A stretch of DNA of 58,614 bases from Actinomycetes bacterium. Lineage in GTDB: Bacteria; Actinomycetota; Acidimicrobiia; Acidimicrobiales; RAAP-2. Below are positions 16,774 through 25,678 of this stretch, one piece after another (position 1 is the first letter of the stretch; every line of letters starts with the position of its first letter). The notes under the pieces were generated by a model, which was given only the letters and a program-made list of their open reading frames with translations, was not told the origin of the DNA and did no database searches. The stretch covers positions 1-58,614 of the forward strand of contig JAJZJC010000005.1 of NCBI GenBank assembly GCA_021810205.1, in the 5' to 3' direction. The translations under genes were made by a program, and so were the position numbers.

Positions 16774-17682
16774 GTGCCGACGCGGGCAGGCACCGCACGA
16801 GTAGCTTTCGAACCCGTGCGCGCAGATGGCCCGCAGACCCCTTCCCTGGGTTCCCTCGGCGCATCGGGCGTCGCTCGCCGGTCCGTGCGGATCGCCCGCC
16901 GCATGCTGGCCGGCGGCGCCGGGCTCCTCGAGCGCGCCGCTGGCGACCTGCGCCGTGCGTTGTCGGAAGAAAACGACCAACCCGACGCAGCCGGTGGCCC
17001 CGACGCCATCGTCGGGGCCGCACGGCGGTCGGGCGGTGCCGGCCAGAAGTACCTGCGTCACTGGCTCCCGTCGGATCAGCGGAGCGCACGGCTCGCCATC
17101 TACAACTCCGACGACGAGCTGCGATTCGAAGAGAGCGGTCGCCGGGACGCCGCGCGAATCTTCCCGTACCTCTCCCCTCGGTCGACGGTGCTCGACTTCG
17201 GGTGCGGGAGCGGGCGCGTCGCACGCTACGTCGCGCCACGATGCGCCCAGCTGTGGGCCGTCGATGTCTCTCCGCGGATGCTCCAGCTCACCCGGGAGCG
17301 CCTGCGCGAGACGGCCAATCTCCGCTTCGCTCGGTGCTACGACGTGGCAATCCCTGACGTCCCGAGCGCGAGCGTCGACGTCGTCTACTCGTTCCTCGTG
17401 CTGCAGCACCTCGAGCGCGAGGACGCGTTCCTCGCGCTGCGCGAACTGCGCCGCGTCCTCCGGGTGGACGGCATCGCCATCCTGACGTTCCCGAACCTTC
17501 TCGCGGACATCTACCTCGAAGGGTTCGTGCACTACGCGCTGTCCGGCGAGGTGACCAATCAGGCACGCGCCCGCGTCTATACGCCTCAAGAGGTCGAGCG
17601 GGTGCTCCCGGCGGCCGGGCTCTCGGTGGTCGACGTCGAGGCGGCCAACGAGATCGTCGCCACCTGCCGTCCGGTGCGTTGA
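16774..17682 (+). CDS. class I SAM-dependent methyltransferase
   Basis: About 302 residues. The SAM site is VLDFGCGSGRVARYV (about residue 140), followed by the acidic strand-2 end AVDVSPRMLQ. Motif IV-like VDVVYSFLVLQHLEREDA and post-motif LRELRRVLRVDGIAILTFP are typical of methyltransferase domain 11/25 proteins. It would transfer a methyl group from S-adenosylmethionine to an unknown acceptor. The first 70 residues are Ala/Arg-rich and may not be translated; GTG 16774 and GTG 16816 are both possible. Its last 97 bases overlap, on the other strand, the 3' end of the DUF6314 gene. Confidence 0.8.
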   Translation: MPTRAGTARVAFEPVRADGPQTPSLGSLGASGVARRSVRIARRMLAGGAGLLERAAGDLRRALSEENDQPDAAGGPDAIVGAARRSGGAGQKYLRHWLPSDQRSARLAIYNSDDELRFEESGRRDAARIFPYLSPRSTVLDFGCGSGRVARYVAPRCAQLWAVDVSPRMLQLTRERLRETANLRFARCYDVAIPDVPSASVDVVYSFLVLQHLEREDAFLALRELRRVLRVDGIAILTFPNLLADIYLEGFVHYALSGEVTNQARARVYTPQEVERVLPAAGLSVVDVEAANEIVATCRPVR

Positions 17683-18164
17683 ACGCCGTCGCATGTGGGC
17701 GCGGTGCGCCGGAGCACCGCCCACGCGTCGTAGTCCTTCTGGGGGCCGGTCACCCGCCATCGCTCCGTCACCTCATCGTGCGATACGACCTGCCAGCTGA
17801 TCTCGTAGCGATCCTCGCCGCAGCGATGGGCCGTCCGCCAAGCCCCTGACGCGAGATCGCAGTCGACGAAGGGGCGACCGTCCTCGAAGACGAGCGCGAC
17901 GGCGCCGGTCGGTTTCTCCACCACCTCGAGCCGCCGCTTCCCCTGGCCCTGGTACGTGCCGAGCGCGAACCGGCCTTCTTCGACATAGCGCGCCGTACGC
18001 TGCCCAGCGCCGCGGGTTGCCGCGACGTCGAGGACCCCGCTGAAGGTTCCTCGCTCCTGCCTTCGGCGCTCGACGTAGGTGCGTTCGATCCACCAGCGAC
18101 CGAGCAAGAAGTCGTAGGTGTCCCCGTGCGCAGCGCGCCGCAGTGCCGCCTGCTCGACGGTCAC
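17586..18164 (-). CDS. DUF6314 family protein
   Basis: About 192 residues. The opening DTYDFLLGRWWIERTY, the middle GVALVFEDGRPFVDCDL-like stretch, and RWRVTGPQKDYDAWAVL match my memory of the DUF6314 family, a small beta-rich (lipocalin-like) group of unknown function. The family domain should end near AWAVLRR (about residue 155). The remaining tail runs antisense to the methyltransferase and may be meaningless sequence before the first stop. GTG 18164 overlaps the bioY stop as GTGA, so translation is probably coupled to bioY. Confidence 0.7.
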   Translation of the reverse strand: MTVEQAALRRAAHGDTYDFLLGRWWIERTYVERRRQERGTFSGVLDVAATRGAGQRTARYVEEGRFALGTYQGQGKRRLEVVEKPTGAVALVFEDGRPFVDCDLASGAWRTAHRCGEDRYEISWQVVSHDEVTERWRVTGPQKDYDAWAVLRRTAPTCDGVQRTGRQVATISLAASTSTTESPAAGSTRSTS

Positions 18165-18763
18165 CGAGCCCGGGCTGGGTGCTCCGTGCCCACCAGCTTC
18201 CACGCGCCGGGCAGCGCCCCGGCGACGAGTGCTGCTTTGATCGCGTCGCCGGCGACGAAGGGGACGAAGCCGAGTGAGATCGCCTCCGCCAGGCCGACGT
18301 GGAGGCTCACGGCGAGCCAGCCCACGCCACACCCGTAGATGACGATCTCTCCCGCCACCATCGCGGGCACGCTCTTTCGGATCGACCGGTCGGCACCACG
18401 CTCTGCGAGGTAGCCGCAGAGGACGGCACACAGCACGAACCCCACGATGTAGCCGAAGGACGCCCCGACGTAGCCGGACGAGTGGCCGGCGAACCAGGGG
18501 ATCCCCGCGACGCCGCCGACGGCATAGAGCGAGAGGGCCGCGGCCCCTCGGCGCCACCCGAGCGCGGTTCCGGCGAGGAGGACGCCGAAGGTCTGGCCCG
18601 TGATGGGCACTGGCGTGAAGGAGAGGCGGATCGAGACCTGGGCGAGCAGTCCAACGAGGCACGCCGCGCCGATCACGAGGCTGGCGTCGCGGACCAAAGA
18701 TCCCGGAATGAGATCCACGAGCACGGCGGGCTTGCGGCGTTGCAGCGCGACGGTGTCCGACAT
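18161..18763 (-). CDS. bioY: biotin transporter BioY (S component)
   Basis: About 200 residues with six likely membrane segments. The BioY pattern is seen in SFTPVPITGQTFGVLLAG, SLYAVGGVAGIPWFAG and the final VPFVAGDAIKAALVAGAL. BioY binds biotin in the membrane and works alone or with the shared ECF ATPases. No bioM/bioN or biotin synthesis genes are adjacent, so it would use ECF partners elsewhere or act alone. A strong AGGAGG lies 6 bases before the ATG. It is the first gene of a two-gene operon with the DUF6314 protein. Confidence 0.93.
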   Translation of the reverse strand: MSDTVALQRRKPAVLVDLIPGSLVRDASLVIGAACLVGLLAQVSIRLSFTPVPITGQTFGVLLAGTALGWRRGAAALSLYAVGGVAGIPWFAGHSSGYVGASFGYIVGFVLCAVLCGYLAERGADRSIRKSVPAMVAGEIVIYGCGVGWLAVSLHVGLAEAISLGFVPFVAGDAIKAALVAGALPGAWKLVGTEHPARAR

Positions 18764-18906
18764 CGATTCCTCCTAGCAGCACGGTCGTGGGGCGATCAGG
18801 GGACTGGCCTAGCACATGGCACGGTGCGCGCTCCAGGCTTCCCCGAGCGAGGGCGGCGGCAACGAGCGCTGGGCGCAGTCCGATCAGTGCTGCATCGAGG
18901 CGCCAG

Positions 18907-18940
18907 CCGGCCACGGCGCGTCGCCGGCCACGGCGCGTCG
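18907..18940. repeat. perfect 17-bp tandem duplication
   Basis: CCGGCCACGGCGCGTCG occurs twice without a gap, in the 238-base spacer between bioY and the small membrane protein gene. It is non-coding as far as I can see. No terminator-like hairpin with a T run is present nearby. Confidence 0.9.
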
Positions 18941-19001
18941 CCCGCCCGGGCGCTCCCTCGCCTCAGCGGGGACCTCCTCAAGACGCCTCGCGGATCGACG
19001 A

Positions 19002-19238
19002 TCAGCGACGGGCTCTGCGCAGGAGGAGCCAGAGGACGCCCCCGATCACTGCGAGGACGACGACGACCTTCACGACGCCCCAGATGAGCCCGGCGATGGA
19101 GCTCAGGACCCAGAAGGCGACGACGACGCCGACCACCCCGAGGGCGACGAGGCCCAGAGTGTGGACGGCCCGCAAACCACCACGCTTGGGCCGCTCGACA
19201 GTGCGCTCCTCGCGCCGGTTGTCCAGCTCGTTCGCCAT
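19002..19238 (-). CDS. small two-helix membrane protein
   Basis: About 78 residues. A charged N-terminus (MANELDNRREERTVERPKR) is followed by two closely spaced membrane helices (about 26-48 and 52-72) and a short basic end (LLRRARR). AAGGAGG lies 6 bases before the ATG, so it is very likely translated. Similar tiny proteins are common in actinobacteria and have no assigned function; the second helix, VVKVVVVLAVIGGVLWLLL, is typical. It is divergent from glnD with only 67 bases between the starts. Confidence 0.8.
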   Translation of the reverse strand: MANELDNRREERTVERPKRGGLRAVHTLGLVALGVVGVVVAFWVLSSIAGLIWGVVKVVVVLAVIGGVLWLLLRRARR

Positions 19239-19305
19239 GGTCGCCTCCTTGTGGCACGGCACGGGACGGCGGCGGACGTGCGCCCACCGTCGCCCCTCTT
19301 CCTCC

Positions 19306-21819
19306 ATGCTACGTTCCGCTTCGGTGCGAGAGGTGTCGCTCCGGGAGCGCCGAGACAGCCTCGAGGCGCGAGCGGACCTGGACGGTGCCGAATTCTGCCG
19401 GCAGTACGCGTTGGCAGCCGACGAGTGGCTGATCGAGATCGCCCAACGCGCCGCAGGCACCGCACCGCACCACCTGGCGCTGCTCGCGGTCGGCGGCTAC
19501 GGCCGTGGCGAGCTGTGCCCCTACAGCGATCTCGATCTCGTCTTGGTCCACGAGGGCCATGGGGACGTCGCCACGGTTGCCGACGCCATCTGGTACCCGG
19601 TCTGGGACGAAGGGGTCCATCTCGATCACAGCGTCCGGCGCCCGAAAGAGGTGCTGGCGATGGCGAGGGCCGATCTGCGGGTGGCGCTCGGCCTCCTCGA
19701 CGCTCGGACGGTGTGGGGAGACCGAGCCGTGGGCGAGCCCTTGGTCGCGGCGGCACGAACGCAATGGCGCGAGATCCAAGGAGTCTCGTCCCTCGACGAG
19801 CTCGCCCATCAGGTGGAAGCACGCCGGGGAGCGCACGGCGACCTTGCGTTCCTCCTCGAACCGGATCTGAAGGAGGCGCACGGGGGACTGCGCGACGTCG
19901 ACGCGCTGCGTGCGGTCGCGATGTGCGCCCCGGCGGTCGCCGAGCAGGTGGACCTGGCCGGCCTGTCTGCAGCAAGACGCGTCCTCCTCGAGGCACGGGT
20001 CGCGCTCCACCGCGCCGCCGGACGCCGCCTGGACCGGCTCGTCCTCCAAGAGCAGGACCAGGTCGCCACCGCGCTCGGCTATCGCGACGCCGACGCCCTC
20101 ATGGCGGCGATCTCGGCTGCCGGTCGTTCGATCGCATGGACCAGCGACGGCGCCTGGCGACGGCGCGACCGATGGGACCCGTCGCGCCGATCACCCGCAC
20201 GCCAAGTGCCCCGTTGGTCGCGTCGGCTGCGGCGCGACGTCACCACGGCGGGAGCGCCAGGCACCCGCGCCCACGCGGGCACCTCCCTCGCGAGGATCGC
20301 ACCTCCCGCGGCACCCTCCAGGGATCTCGTGGTCGTCGAACCCCCGATCGCGCTCAGTGAGACAGAAGCGGTCCTCGTCGGCGAACCTTCCAGCACCGGG
20401 CAGTCTGGGGCGCGGGTGCCCGTCGGGGTCGCGGCGCCGCTGGACGCGAGCATCGCGCTGCGCCTCGCCGCGGTCGCGGCCGAACGCCGCGTGCCCATCG
20501 CGCGCCGCAGCCTCCAGGCGCTCGCCAGGTCCATGGCCGCACCGCCGGACCCGTGGCCCGCGGACACCCGCGACGCGCTCGTCCGGCTGCTCTGCCACGG
20601 GCGGGCGGCGCTCGAGTCGCTCGAGGCGCTCGATCAGACGGGCCTGTTCGTCCGGCTCCTTCCCGAGTGGGCACTCGTGCGCAACAAGCCGCAGCGAAAC
20701 GCCTACCACCGCTTCACCGTCGACCGTCACCTCCTCGAGGCAGCCGCCAACGCCGCGGCCCTCACGCACCGTGTGTCGCGCCCGGAGCTCCTCGTGATCG
20801 GCGCCCTCCTGCACGACATCGGCAAGGGAGAACCCGGCGACCACACGGCTGCCGGGGTGGTCCTCGTCGAACGGATCGCGCGGCGCATGGGGTTCGCTCC
20901 AAGAGACGTCGACACCTTGGTCAGGCTGTGCCGGCTGCACCTGCTCTTGCCGGACACCGCCACGCGGCGCGACCTCGAGGACCCACGCACGATCGAGCTG
21001 ACTGCGTCCGCGGTCGGCGACAGCGCGACGCTTCGGCTCTTGTGGGCCCTCACGGAGGCCGACGCCCTGGCGACCGGTCCGGCGGCATGGGGAGGCTGGA
21101 AGGCTGGCCTCGTGGCAGAGCTCGTCGAGCGCACGGACCGCTTCCTCGCCGGTCATCTCCCCGCCGAGCGCGACGACGGCCGCCCCGCGCGCCCGAATCT
21201 GGACGAGACGGTCGACGAGATGGTCGCCCAAGTCCGCGCAAGCGGCCAGCCGGTCGTCGAGCTGCGCGCGCCCCAGGTGCTGTTCGCTGCGCCTGATCGC
21301 CGGGGCCTGCTCGCGTCGGTCGCCGGCGTACTGGCGCTCCACGGGCTCGACGTACGGAGCGCCGATGCGTTCGGCGCCGAGGGGGTCGCGGTCGAAGAGT
21401 TCAGCGTCGCACCAGCACGCGGCACATGGCCCGACGTCGAGCGCTTGCGCGCGGACCTGGTGGCCGTGCTCTCGGGAGAGCTCGACCTCGGGCGTCGCCT
21501 TGCGGCAAAGGCCGACGCCTATGCCGGTGCGCGCCGGCCGAGCATCGCGTCGCCGGTCGAGCCGACCGTCGCGATCGACACCTCGGCGTCAGTGAGCTCG
21601 ACGGTCATCGACGTGCGCACCAGCGACGAGGTGGGCCTCTTGCACCGGATGACCGAGGCGCTGTTCGACTGCGGACTCGACGTCGTCTCGGCCAGGGTAT
21701 CGACCTCCGGCGACACGGTGGTCGACGCCTTCTACGTGCGCGACGCCAGCGGCGCCAAGGTGACCGACCCCGTGGCGCTCGCCCGAGTCGAGCGAACGCT
21801 CCTCGAGGCCCTCCGCTGA
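19306..21819 (+). CDS. glnD: [protein-PII] uridylyltransferase GlnD
   Basis: About 837 residues with the full GlnD plan. The nucleotidyltransferase motif is GGYGRGELCPYSDLDLV (about 62-78). A helical linker follows, then the HD phosphohydrolase domain with LLHDIGKGEPGDHT (about 500) and two ACT domains near the end (about 650 and 765, each with DRRGLLASVAGVL- or DEVGLLHRMTEAL-like strands). It adds and removes nucleotidyl groups on PII in response to glutamine; in actinobacteria the group is often AMP. The stretch at 285-400 is basic, proline-rich and probably disordered. No glnK or amtB is adjacent, which is unusual for the group. ATG 19306 is the first start after the divergent promoter. 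Confidence 0.93.
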   Translation: MLRSASVREVSLRERRDSLEARADLDGAEFCRQYALAADEWLIEIAQRAAGTAPHHLALLAVGGYGRGELCPYSDLDLVLVHEGHGDVATVADAIWYPVWDEGVHLDHSVRRPKEVLAMARADLRVALGLLDARTVWGDRAVGEPLVAAARTQWREIQGVSSLDELAHQVEARRGAHGDLAFLLEPDLKEAHGGLRDVDALRAVAMCAPAVAEQVDLAGLSAARRVLLEARVALHRAAGRRLDRLVLQEQDQVATALGYRDADALMAAISAAGRSIAWTSDGAWRRRDRWDPSRRSPARQVPRWSRRLRRDVTTAGAPGTRAHAGTSLARIAPPAAPSRDLVVVEPPIALSETEAVLVGEPSSTGQSGARVPVGVAAPLDASIALRLAAVAAERRVPIARRSLQALARSMAAPPDPWPADTRDALVRLLCHGRAALESLEALDQTGLFVRLLPEWALVRNKPQRNAYHRFTVDRHLLEAAANAAALTHRVSRPELLVIGALLHDIGKGEPGDHTAAGVVLVERIARRMGFAPRDVDTLVRLCRLHLLLPDTATRRDLEDPRTIELTASAVGDSATLRLLWALTEADALATGPAAWGGWKAGLVAELVERTDRFLAGHLPAERDDGRPARPNLDETVDEMVAQVRASGQPVVELRAPQVLFAAPDRRGLLASVAGVLALHGLDVRSADAFGAEGVAVEEFSVAPARGTWPDVERLRADLVAVLSGELDLGRRLAAKADAYAGARRPSIASPVEPTVAIDTSASVSSTVIDVRTSDEVGLLHRMTEALFDCGLDVVSARVSTSGDTVVDAFYVRDASGAKVTDPVALARVERTLLEALR

Positions 21820-21820
21820 C

Positions 21821-22993
21821 GTGCGCGAGCAGACGTCGCGCGAGGCGCTGCCCGAGGAGTTCCGTCGGTTCGCGCGCGGCGTCGAGCGGGACGGCGCGCC
21901 GCGCTACGCCGGCATCTGCCGCGGTATTGCCACAGATCCGTGGCTGCTCGATCTCGTCGCGCAGGCACCGCCCGACCAGCGACGGCCCAACATCATCCTC
22001 GCCGCGGTCCACTACCTTTTGCTCGGCGGCGCAGACCACCCGCTCGCAGCCTGGTACCCGACGGTCGCCGCGCTGCATGGACAGCCAGTGGGCGCCACTT
22101 GCGCCCCTTTCGACGACGTCGACGGCGCTCCCCTTGCCGATGGGATCTTCACCGCCTTCGCCTCCTTTTGCCGCGCGCACCGCGATGAGCTTGCACTGCT
22201 CATCGCCACCCGGGCGACCCAGACCAATGAAGTCGGGCGCTGCACGGCGCTCCTCCCTGCCCTCAGCACCGTCGCGAAACGCAGTAACGGCGCTCCGCTT
22301 GCCGTCGTGGACCTGGGCACCTCCGCGGCGCTGAACCTCCATTTCGACGAGTACGCCTACCGATACGCGATGCACGACGCCACCAGGGATGCAGGCCGTG
22401 CCGGCTCGCGCGTGATGCTGCACTGCGACGTCATCGACGGTGAGCCGCCGACTGCGCCGGTGGCGGTCGCCCGGCGCATCGGGGTGGACCGGTCACCGGT
22501 CGACGTGCGGGACGACGACAGCGCGCGCTGGCTCCTCGCATGCCAATGGCCCGACCACCTCGACCGGTTCTCCCTCGCACGCGACGCCATCGCGCTCGCT
22601 CGGTCGAGCGACCAGCCCGTCGAGATGGTCGAAGGCGACCTCGTCGAGAGCCTCCGCCGGCTCGTCCCGACCGTCCCGGACCACGCGCACCTGTGTCTCG
22701 TGCACACGTGGGTCGCCGCGTACCTCGCTCCCGACGAGCAACGCGCGCTACGGGCCGAGATCGCCGCGATCGCCACGACGCGCCCGGTCTCCTGGCTGTT
22801 CGCCGAGGCGCCCTACGAAGTCCCAGAGCTGCCGCTTCCGCTCTCCCCCGATGGCAGCGGGAAGTCGCCGACCGCCGTCGTGCTCGTCGAGGACGGCCCG
22901 GACGCGCCCGCGCCGTCTGCCTCGCGCCTGGCCGACATGCACTCCCACGGCCGCTGGCTCCGCTGGTTCGGGCTCGTCGGGCAGGGCCGCTGA
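21821..22993 (+). CDS. DUF2332 family protein
   Basis: About 390 residues. Phrases such as YAGICRGIATDPWLLDLV, PNIILAAVHYLLLGG, ATQTNEVGRCTALLPAL and the late WLRWFGLVGQG fit the DUF2332 family, which is widespread in actinobacteria and has no proven function. The GTG start lies one base after the glnD stop, so the genes are likely co-transcribed and translationally linked. It is cytoplasmic, with no signal or membrane helix. It converges with dinB, 24 bases away. Confidence 0.85.
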   Translation: MREQTSREALPEEFRRFARGVERDGAPRYAGICRGIATDPWLLDLVAQAPPDQRRPNIILAAVHYLLLGGADHPLAAWYPTVAALHGQPVGATCAPFDDVDGAPLADGIFTAFASFCRAHRDELALLIATRATQTNEVGRCTALLPALSTVAKRSNGAPLAVVDLGTSAALNLHFDEYAYRYAMHDATRDAGRAGSRVMLHCDVIDGEPPTAPVAVARRIGVDRSPVDVRDDDSARWLLACQWPDHLDRFSLARDAIALARSSDQPVEMVEGDLVESLRRLVPTVPDHAHLCLVHTWVAAYLAPDEQRALRAEIAAIATTRPVSWLFAEAPYEVPELPLPLSPDGSGKSPTAVVLVEDGPDAPAPSASRLADMHSHGRWLRWFGLVGQGR

Positions 22994-23017
22994 TCGGCGT
23001 GAGCGATCTGCGCCGGG

Positions 23018-24406
23018 TCACTTCTTGGCTGGGTCGGTGCCGTCGGCAGGTCCGAGGTCGCTCTTGGGTCCCCATGGCGCGTCTCGGCGGGCGGGCACGA
23101 CGATACCCGAGGGGCCCACCATGGAGACGGTCCCCACGGCGCTCGTGCCGAACCGCTCGCGGATCGCGTCCACGGCGTCCATCACGTCGTGCCAGTGCTC
23201 CTGGCGGTCCGCGGCGAGCGCCGCCGCGGACGCTGCGACATCCTCGTCTGCCTGCACTGGCTCGAGCTCGAAGCGCAGCTGACGTCCCGCCTGCGCCGGC
23301 TCGAACCCCGACGCGCTGACGCCGAGCAATCGGACCCCGCACTGAACGTCAATCCCGTCGAGGAGTGCGGCGGCGATCGCGGCGATGGCACTACCGGTGT
23401 CGACGGCGAACGCCAGGGTGTGCGAGCGGGTCACGACCGAGAGATTCGGGAACTTCACCTTCACCGTGACGGTGCGGGCGCTACGGTCGTTGCGCCGCAG
23501 GGCCGCGGCCACCGACTCCGACATTCCCATGACGTGGGCCGCGAGCACGGCGGAGTCGACGAGATCCGTCGCGAAGGTCTCCTCGTGCCCCACCGACTTC
23601 ACGGGGCGGTGCGCGACGACCGGGTCGGGGTCCTCCCCTCGGCTGAGGGCGTGGAGGTGCTCGCCGTGGGCGCGCCCCAGCGCACGCACGAGCACCTGCA
23701 CCGGCACCGCTGCGAGATCCCCCACCGTGCGCACGCCGATGTCGTGGAGTCGCTTGGCAGTGGCAGGTCCGACGCCCCACAGGCGATCGACGGCGAGCGG
23801 GTGCAAGAAGGCGAGCTCTTGCCCGGGCTCCACGACGACCACACCCGGTCCCGGCTGCGTGCCACCTCGTTCAGCGCGCGGCTTCGCGGCGCGTGAGGCG
23901 AGCTTTGCGAGCATCTTCGAGCGTCCGGCACCGACCGAGCAGTCGAGGCGAAGCTCCTCGCGCACACGGGTGCGTATCGCCGTGGCGATCTCGAGTGGAG
24001 AGCCGAGCAGGCGCAGTGCACCCTGGACATCCAAGAACGCTTCGTCGAGCCCGACGGGCTCCACGAGAGGCGTGAACGACTCGAGCACGTCGTGGAGTCG
24101 AGCGCTCACCTGCGCGTAGCGCGAGTATCGCCCGTCGACAAAGATCGCTTGCGGGCACAGCTGGCGCGCCCGCAACGAGGGCATCGCCGAGTGCACCCCG
24201 AACGCCCGCGCTTCGTAGGTGCACGACGCCACCACCCCGCGCGAGCCACTCCCCCCGACGATCACCGCCTTGCCGGCGAGCGACGGATCGTCGAGGACCT
24301 CGACGGAGGCGAAGAAAGAGTCCATGTCGACGTGGAGCACGGTCGGTCGATCACGCTGGCGCCCGGTCGGCTGGCCAGCGCTGGGCGAAGAGGCGCCGTC
24401 AGCCAC
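23018..24406 (-). CDS. dinB: DNA polymerase IV (Y family, DinB)
   Basis: About 462 residues. Catalytic acids are in VLHVDMDSFFASVE (about residue 23) and GLDEAFLDV (about 125). CTYEARAFGVHSAMP is the usual finger motif, and the helix-hairpin-helix LWGVGPATAKRLHDIGV lies near 210. It performs error-prone translesion synthesis past damaged DNA. The C-terminal tail of about 60 residues (after FELEPVQ) is longer than in E. coli Pol IV and could hold a clamp-binding site. GTG 24406 overlaps the end of the LmbE gene by 8 bases; a start closer to the catalytic motif is possible. It is the last gene of a chain that starts at SOS boxes. Confidence 0.92.
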   Translation of the reverse strand: MADGASSPSAGQPTGRQRDRPTVLHVDMDSFFASVEVLDDPSLAGKAVIVGGSGSRGVVASCTYEARAFGVHSAMPSLRARQLCPQAIFVDGRYSRYAQVSARLHDVLESFTPLVEPVGLDEAFLDVQGALRLLGSPLEIATAIRTRVREELRLDCSVGAGRSKMLAKLASRAAKPRAERGGTQPGPGVVVVEPGQELAFLHPLAVDRLWGVGPATAKRLHDIGVRTVGDLAAVPVQVLVRALGRAHGEHLHALSRGEDPDPVVAHRPVKSVGHEETFATDLVDSAVLAAHVMGMSESVAAALRRNDRSARTVTVKVKFPNLSVVTRSHTLAFAVDTGSAIAAIAAALLDGIDVQCGVRLLGVSASGFEPAQAGRQLRFELEPVQADEDVAASAAALAADRQEHWHDVMDAVDAIRERFGTSAVGTVSMVGPSGIVVPARRDAPWGPKSDLGPADGTDPAKK

Positions 24407-25100
24407 CGAGACGAAGCCGGCGAAAACCTTCGGCGTGTCGGGCCCCCGCCCGCCGGCCTTCCTCTTCGGCGCGGCGGCGCACGGCCTCCCCCGCCCAGCC
24501 CTCCTCGACCTCGCGGAACTGGCTGCGATGGCACTCCACGGCGGCGGCCTTCGTGTCGACCGTCTCGGAGATGTCGACCCATACGTCGGGCTCCAACGTG
24601 CCCGACAGCAGCACGAGCGACGCCTGGTGTGGGGGCCCCACGTCGGCGAAGTAGTGCGGCAGCGCGGCCGAGGGCGCGAGCGCGTCCAGGAGCGCCCACC
24701 CCGCCGCACGGTGGTCCCGGTGATTGAAGTAGTCCTGCCCGAAGAAGACCGCGGTCGGATCGTGGCCGAACACGACCTCGGGCCGGATCGCCCGGATGTG
24801 GCGCACCAGCTCTTCGCGCAGTCCCCTCCGCTCTTCGAGCTCCCCATCGGCGGCACCGAGGACCTCGTGCGAGGCCAGGCCGACGATCGAGGCCGCCCGG
24901 GCCAGCTCCGCAGCGCGCCGTACGGCCAGCTCCTCGGGCCGCACCTCGGGATCGGTGGTGCCACGCCCCCCGTCGGTGCAGACGACGAGGTGCACCTCGC
25001 AGCCGTGTGCGGCCCACCGCGCGAGCGTGCCGCCGCATGCCACGTCCGCGTCGTCGGGATGCGCGTAGACGGCGAGGGCCACCGCGGGCACGTCGGTCAT
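24399..25100 (-). CDS. PIG-L/LmbE family deacetylase
   Basis: About 233 residues of the LmbE-like zinc N-deacetylase family. Zinc ligands are in AVYAHPDDADVACGGTL (about residue 12) and NHRDHRAAG (about 130), with the acid pair PDD intact. Actinobacterial members include MshB and Mca of the mycothiol pathway, which deacetylate GlcNAc-inositol or cut mycothiol conjugates; the C-terminal phrase RSQFREVE is common in this group. The exact substrate is not clear. ATG 25100 is used, and GTG 25115 is possible. It lies 34 bases after nrdR and overlaps dinB, so it belongs to the same transcript. Confidence 0.88.
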   Translation of the reverse strand: MTDVPAVALAVYAHPDDADVACGGTLARWAAHGCEVHLVVCTDGGRGTTDPEVRPEELAVRRAAELARAASIVGLASHEVLGAADGELEERRGLREELVRHIRAIRPEVVFGHDPTAVFFGQDYFNHRDHRAAGWALLDALAPSAALPHYFADVGPPHQASLVLLSGTLEPDVWVDISETVDTKAAAVECHRSQFREVEEGWAGEAVRRRAEEEGRRAGARHAEGFRRLRLGG

Positions 25101-25134
25101 CAGCTCGCTCGTCACGAGATGCGCCCGTCGACGC

Positions 25135-25605
25135 TCACGCCCGCTGCTTGGGCTCGGTCGTCTTGATGAGGAGGCCGACCTCGCGCTGGAAGTCCCCGGC
25201 ATCCTCGAAGCCTTTGTAGACGCTGGCGAACCGTAGGTAGGCGACGTCGTCGAGCACCTTCAGCTGTTCGAGCACCGCGACACCGACCTGCTGGCTGGTG
25301 GGCTCCGGCGACGCGCTGCGCAACGACTCCTCCACGCGCGTCGCGAGCTCCTGGAACATCTCCTCGGTCACAGGGCGGTTCTTGCACGCCGCCTGGACGC
25401 CGGCGATCAGCTTCACCCGGTCGAAGGGCTCCCGCTGCCCGGAGCGCTTCACCACCCACAGCGGTTGCTCCTCCACCCGCTCGAAGGTGGTGAACCGGCG
25501 GCCGCACCCGAGGCACTCCCGGCGACGCCGGATGGCCGCCCCCTCGTCGGACAGACGGGAGTCGACGACACGGTCGTCGTCGACCGCACACCACGGGCAC
25601 CGCAC
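25135..25605 (-). CDS. nrdR: transcriptional repressor NrdR
   Basis: About 156 residues, the usual NrdR size. The zinc ribbon is VRCPWC...ECLGCGRRFTTFER (two CxxC pairs, about residues 3-34). It is followed by the ATP-cone domain WVVKRSGQREPFDRVKLIAGV and the ending with YLRFASVYKGFEDAGDF. NrdR binds ATP/dATP and represses ribonucleotide reductase genes. GTG 25605 is chosen because the zinc motif starts at the second residue in all relatives. It lies between the LysM gene (73 bases upstream) and the LmbE gene. Confidence 0.95.
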   Translation of the reverse strand: MRCPWCAVDDDRVVDSRLSDEGAAIRRRRECLGCGRRFTTFERVEEQPLWVVKRSGQREPFDRVKLIAGVQAACKNRPVTEEMFQELATRVEESLRSASPEPTSQQVGVAVLEQLKVLDDVAYLRFASVYKGFEDAGDFQREVGLLIKTTEPKQRA

Positions 25606-25678
25606 GCGTGCGACGTTAGTGCGCGTGCGGGAATGGGCTCGTGCGCCGCGCCGCCATTCACCACAGTGGTCCCGCCGC

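Noticed and set aside
18764-19001. Biotin riboswitch or BirA operator before bioY
   Set aside because: No recognisable operator palindrome or conserved RNA element was seen; only a 17-bp duplication is present.
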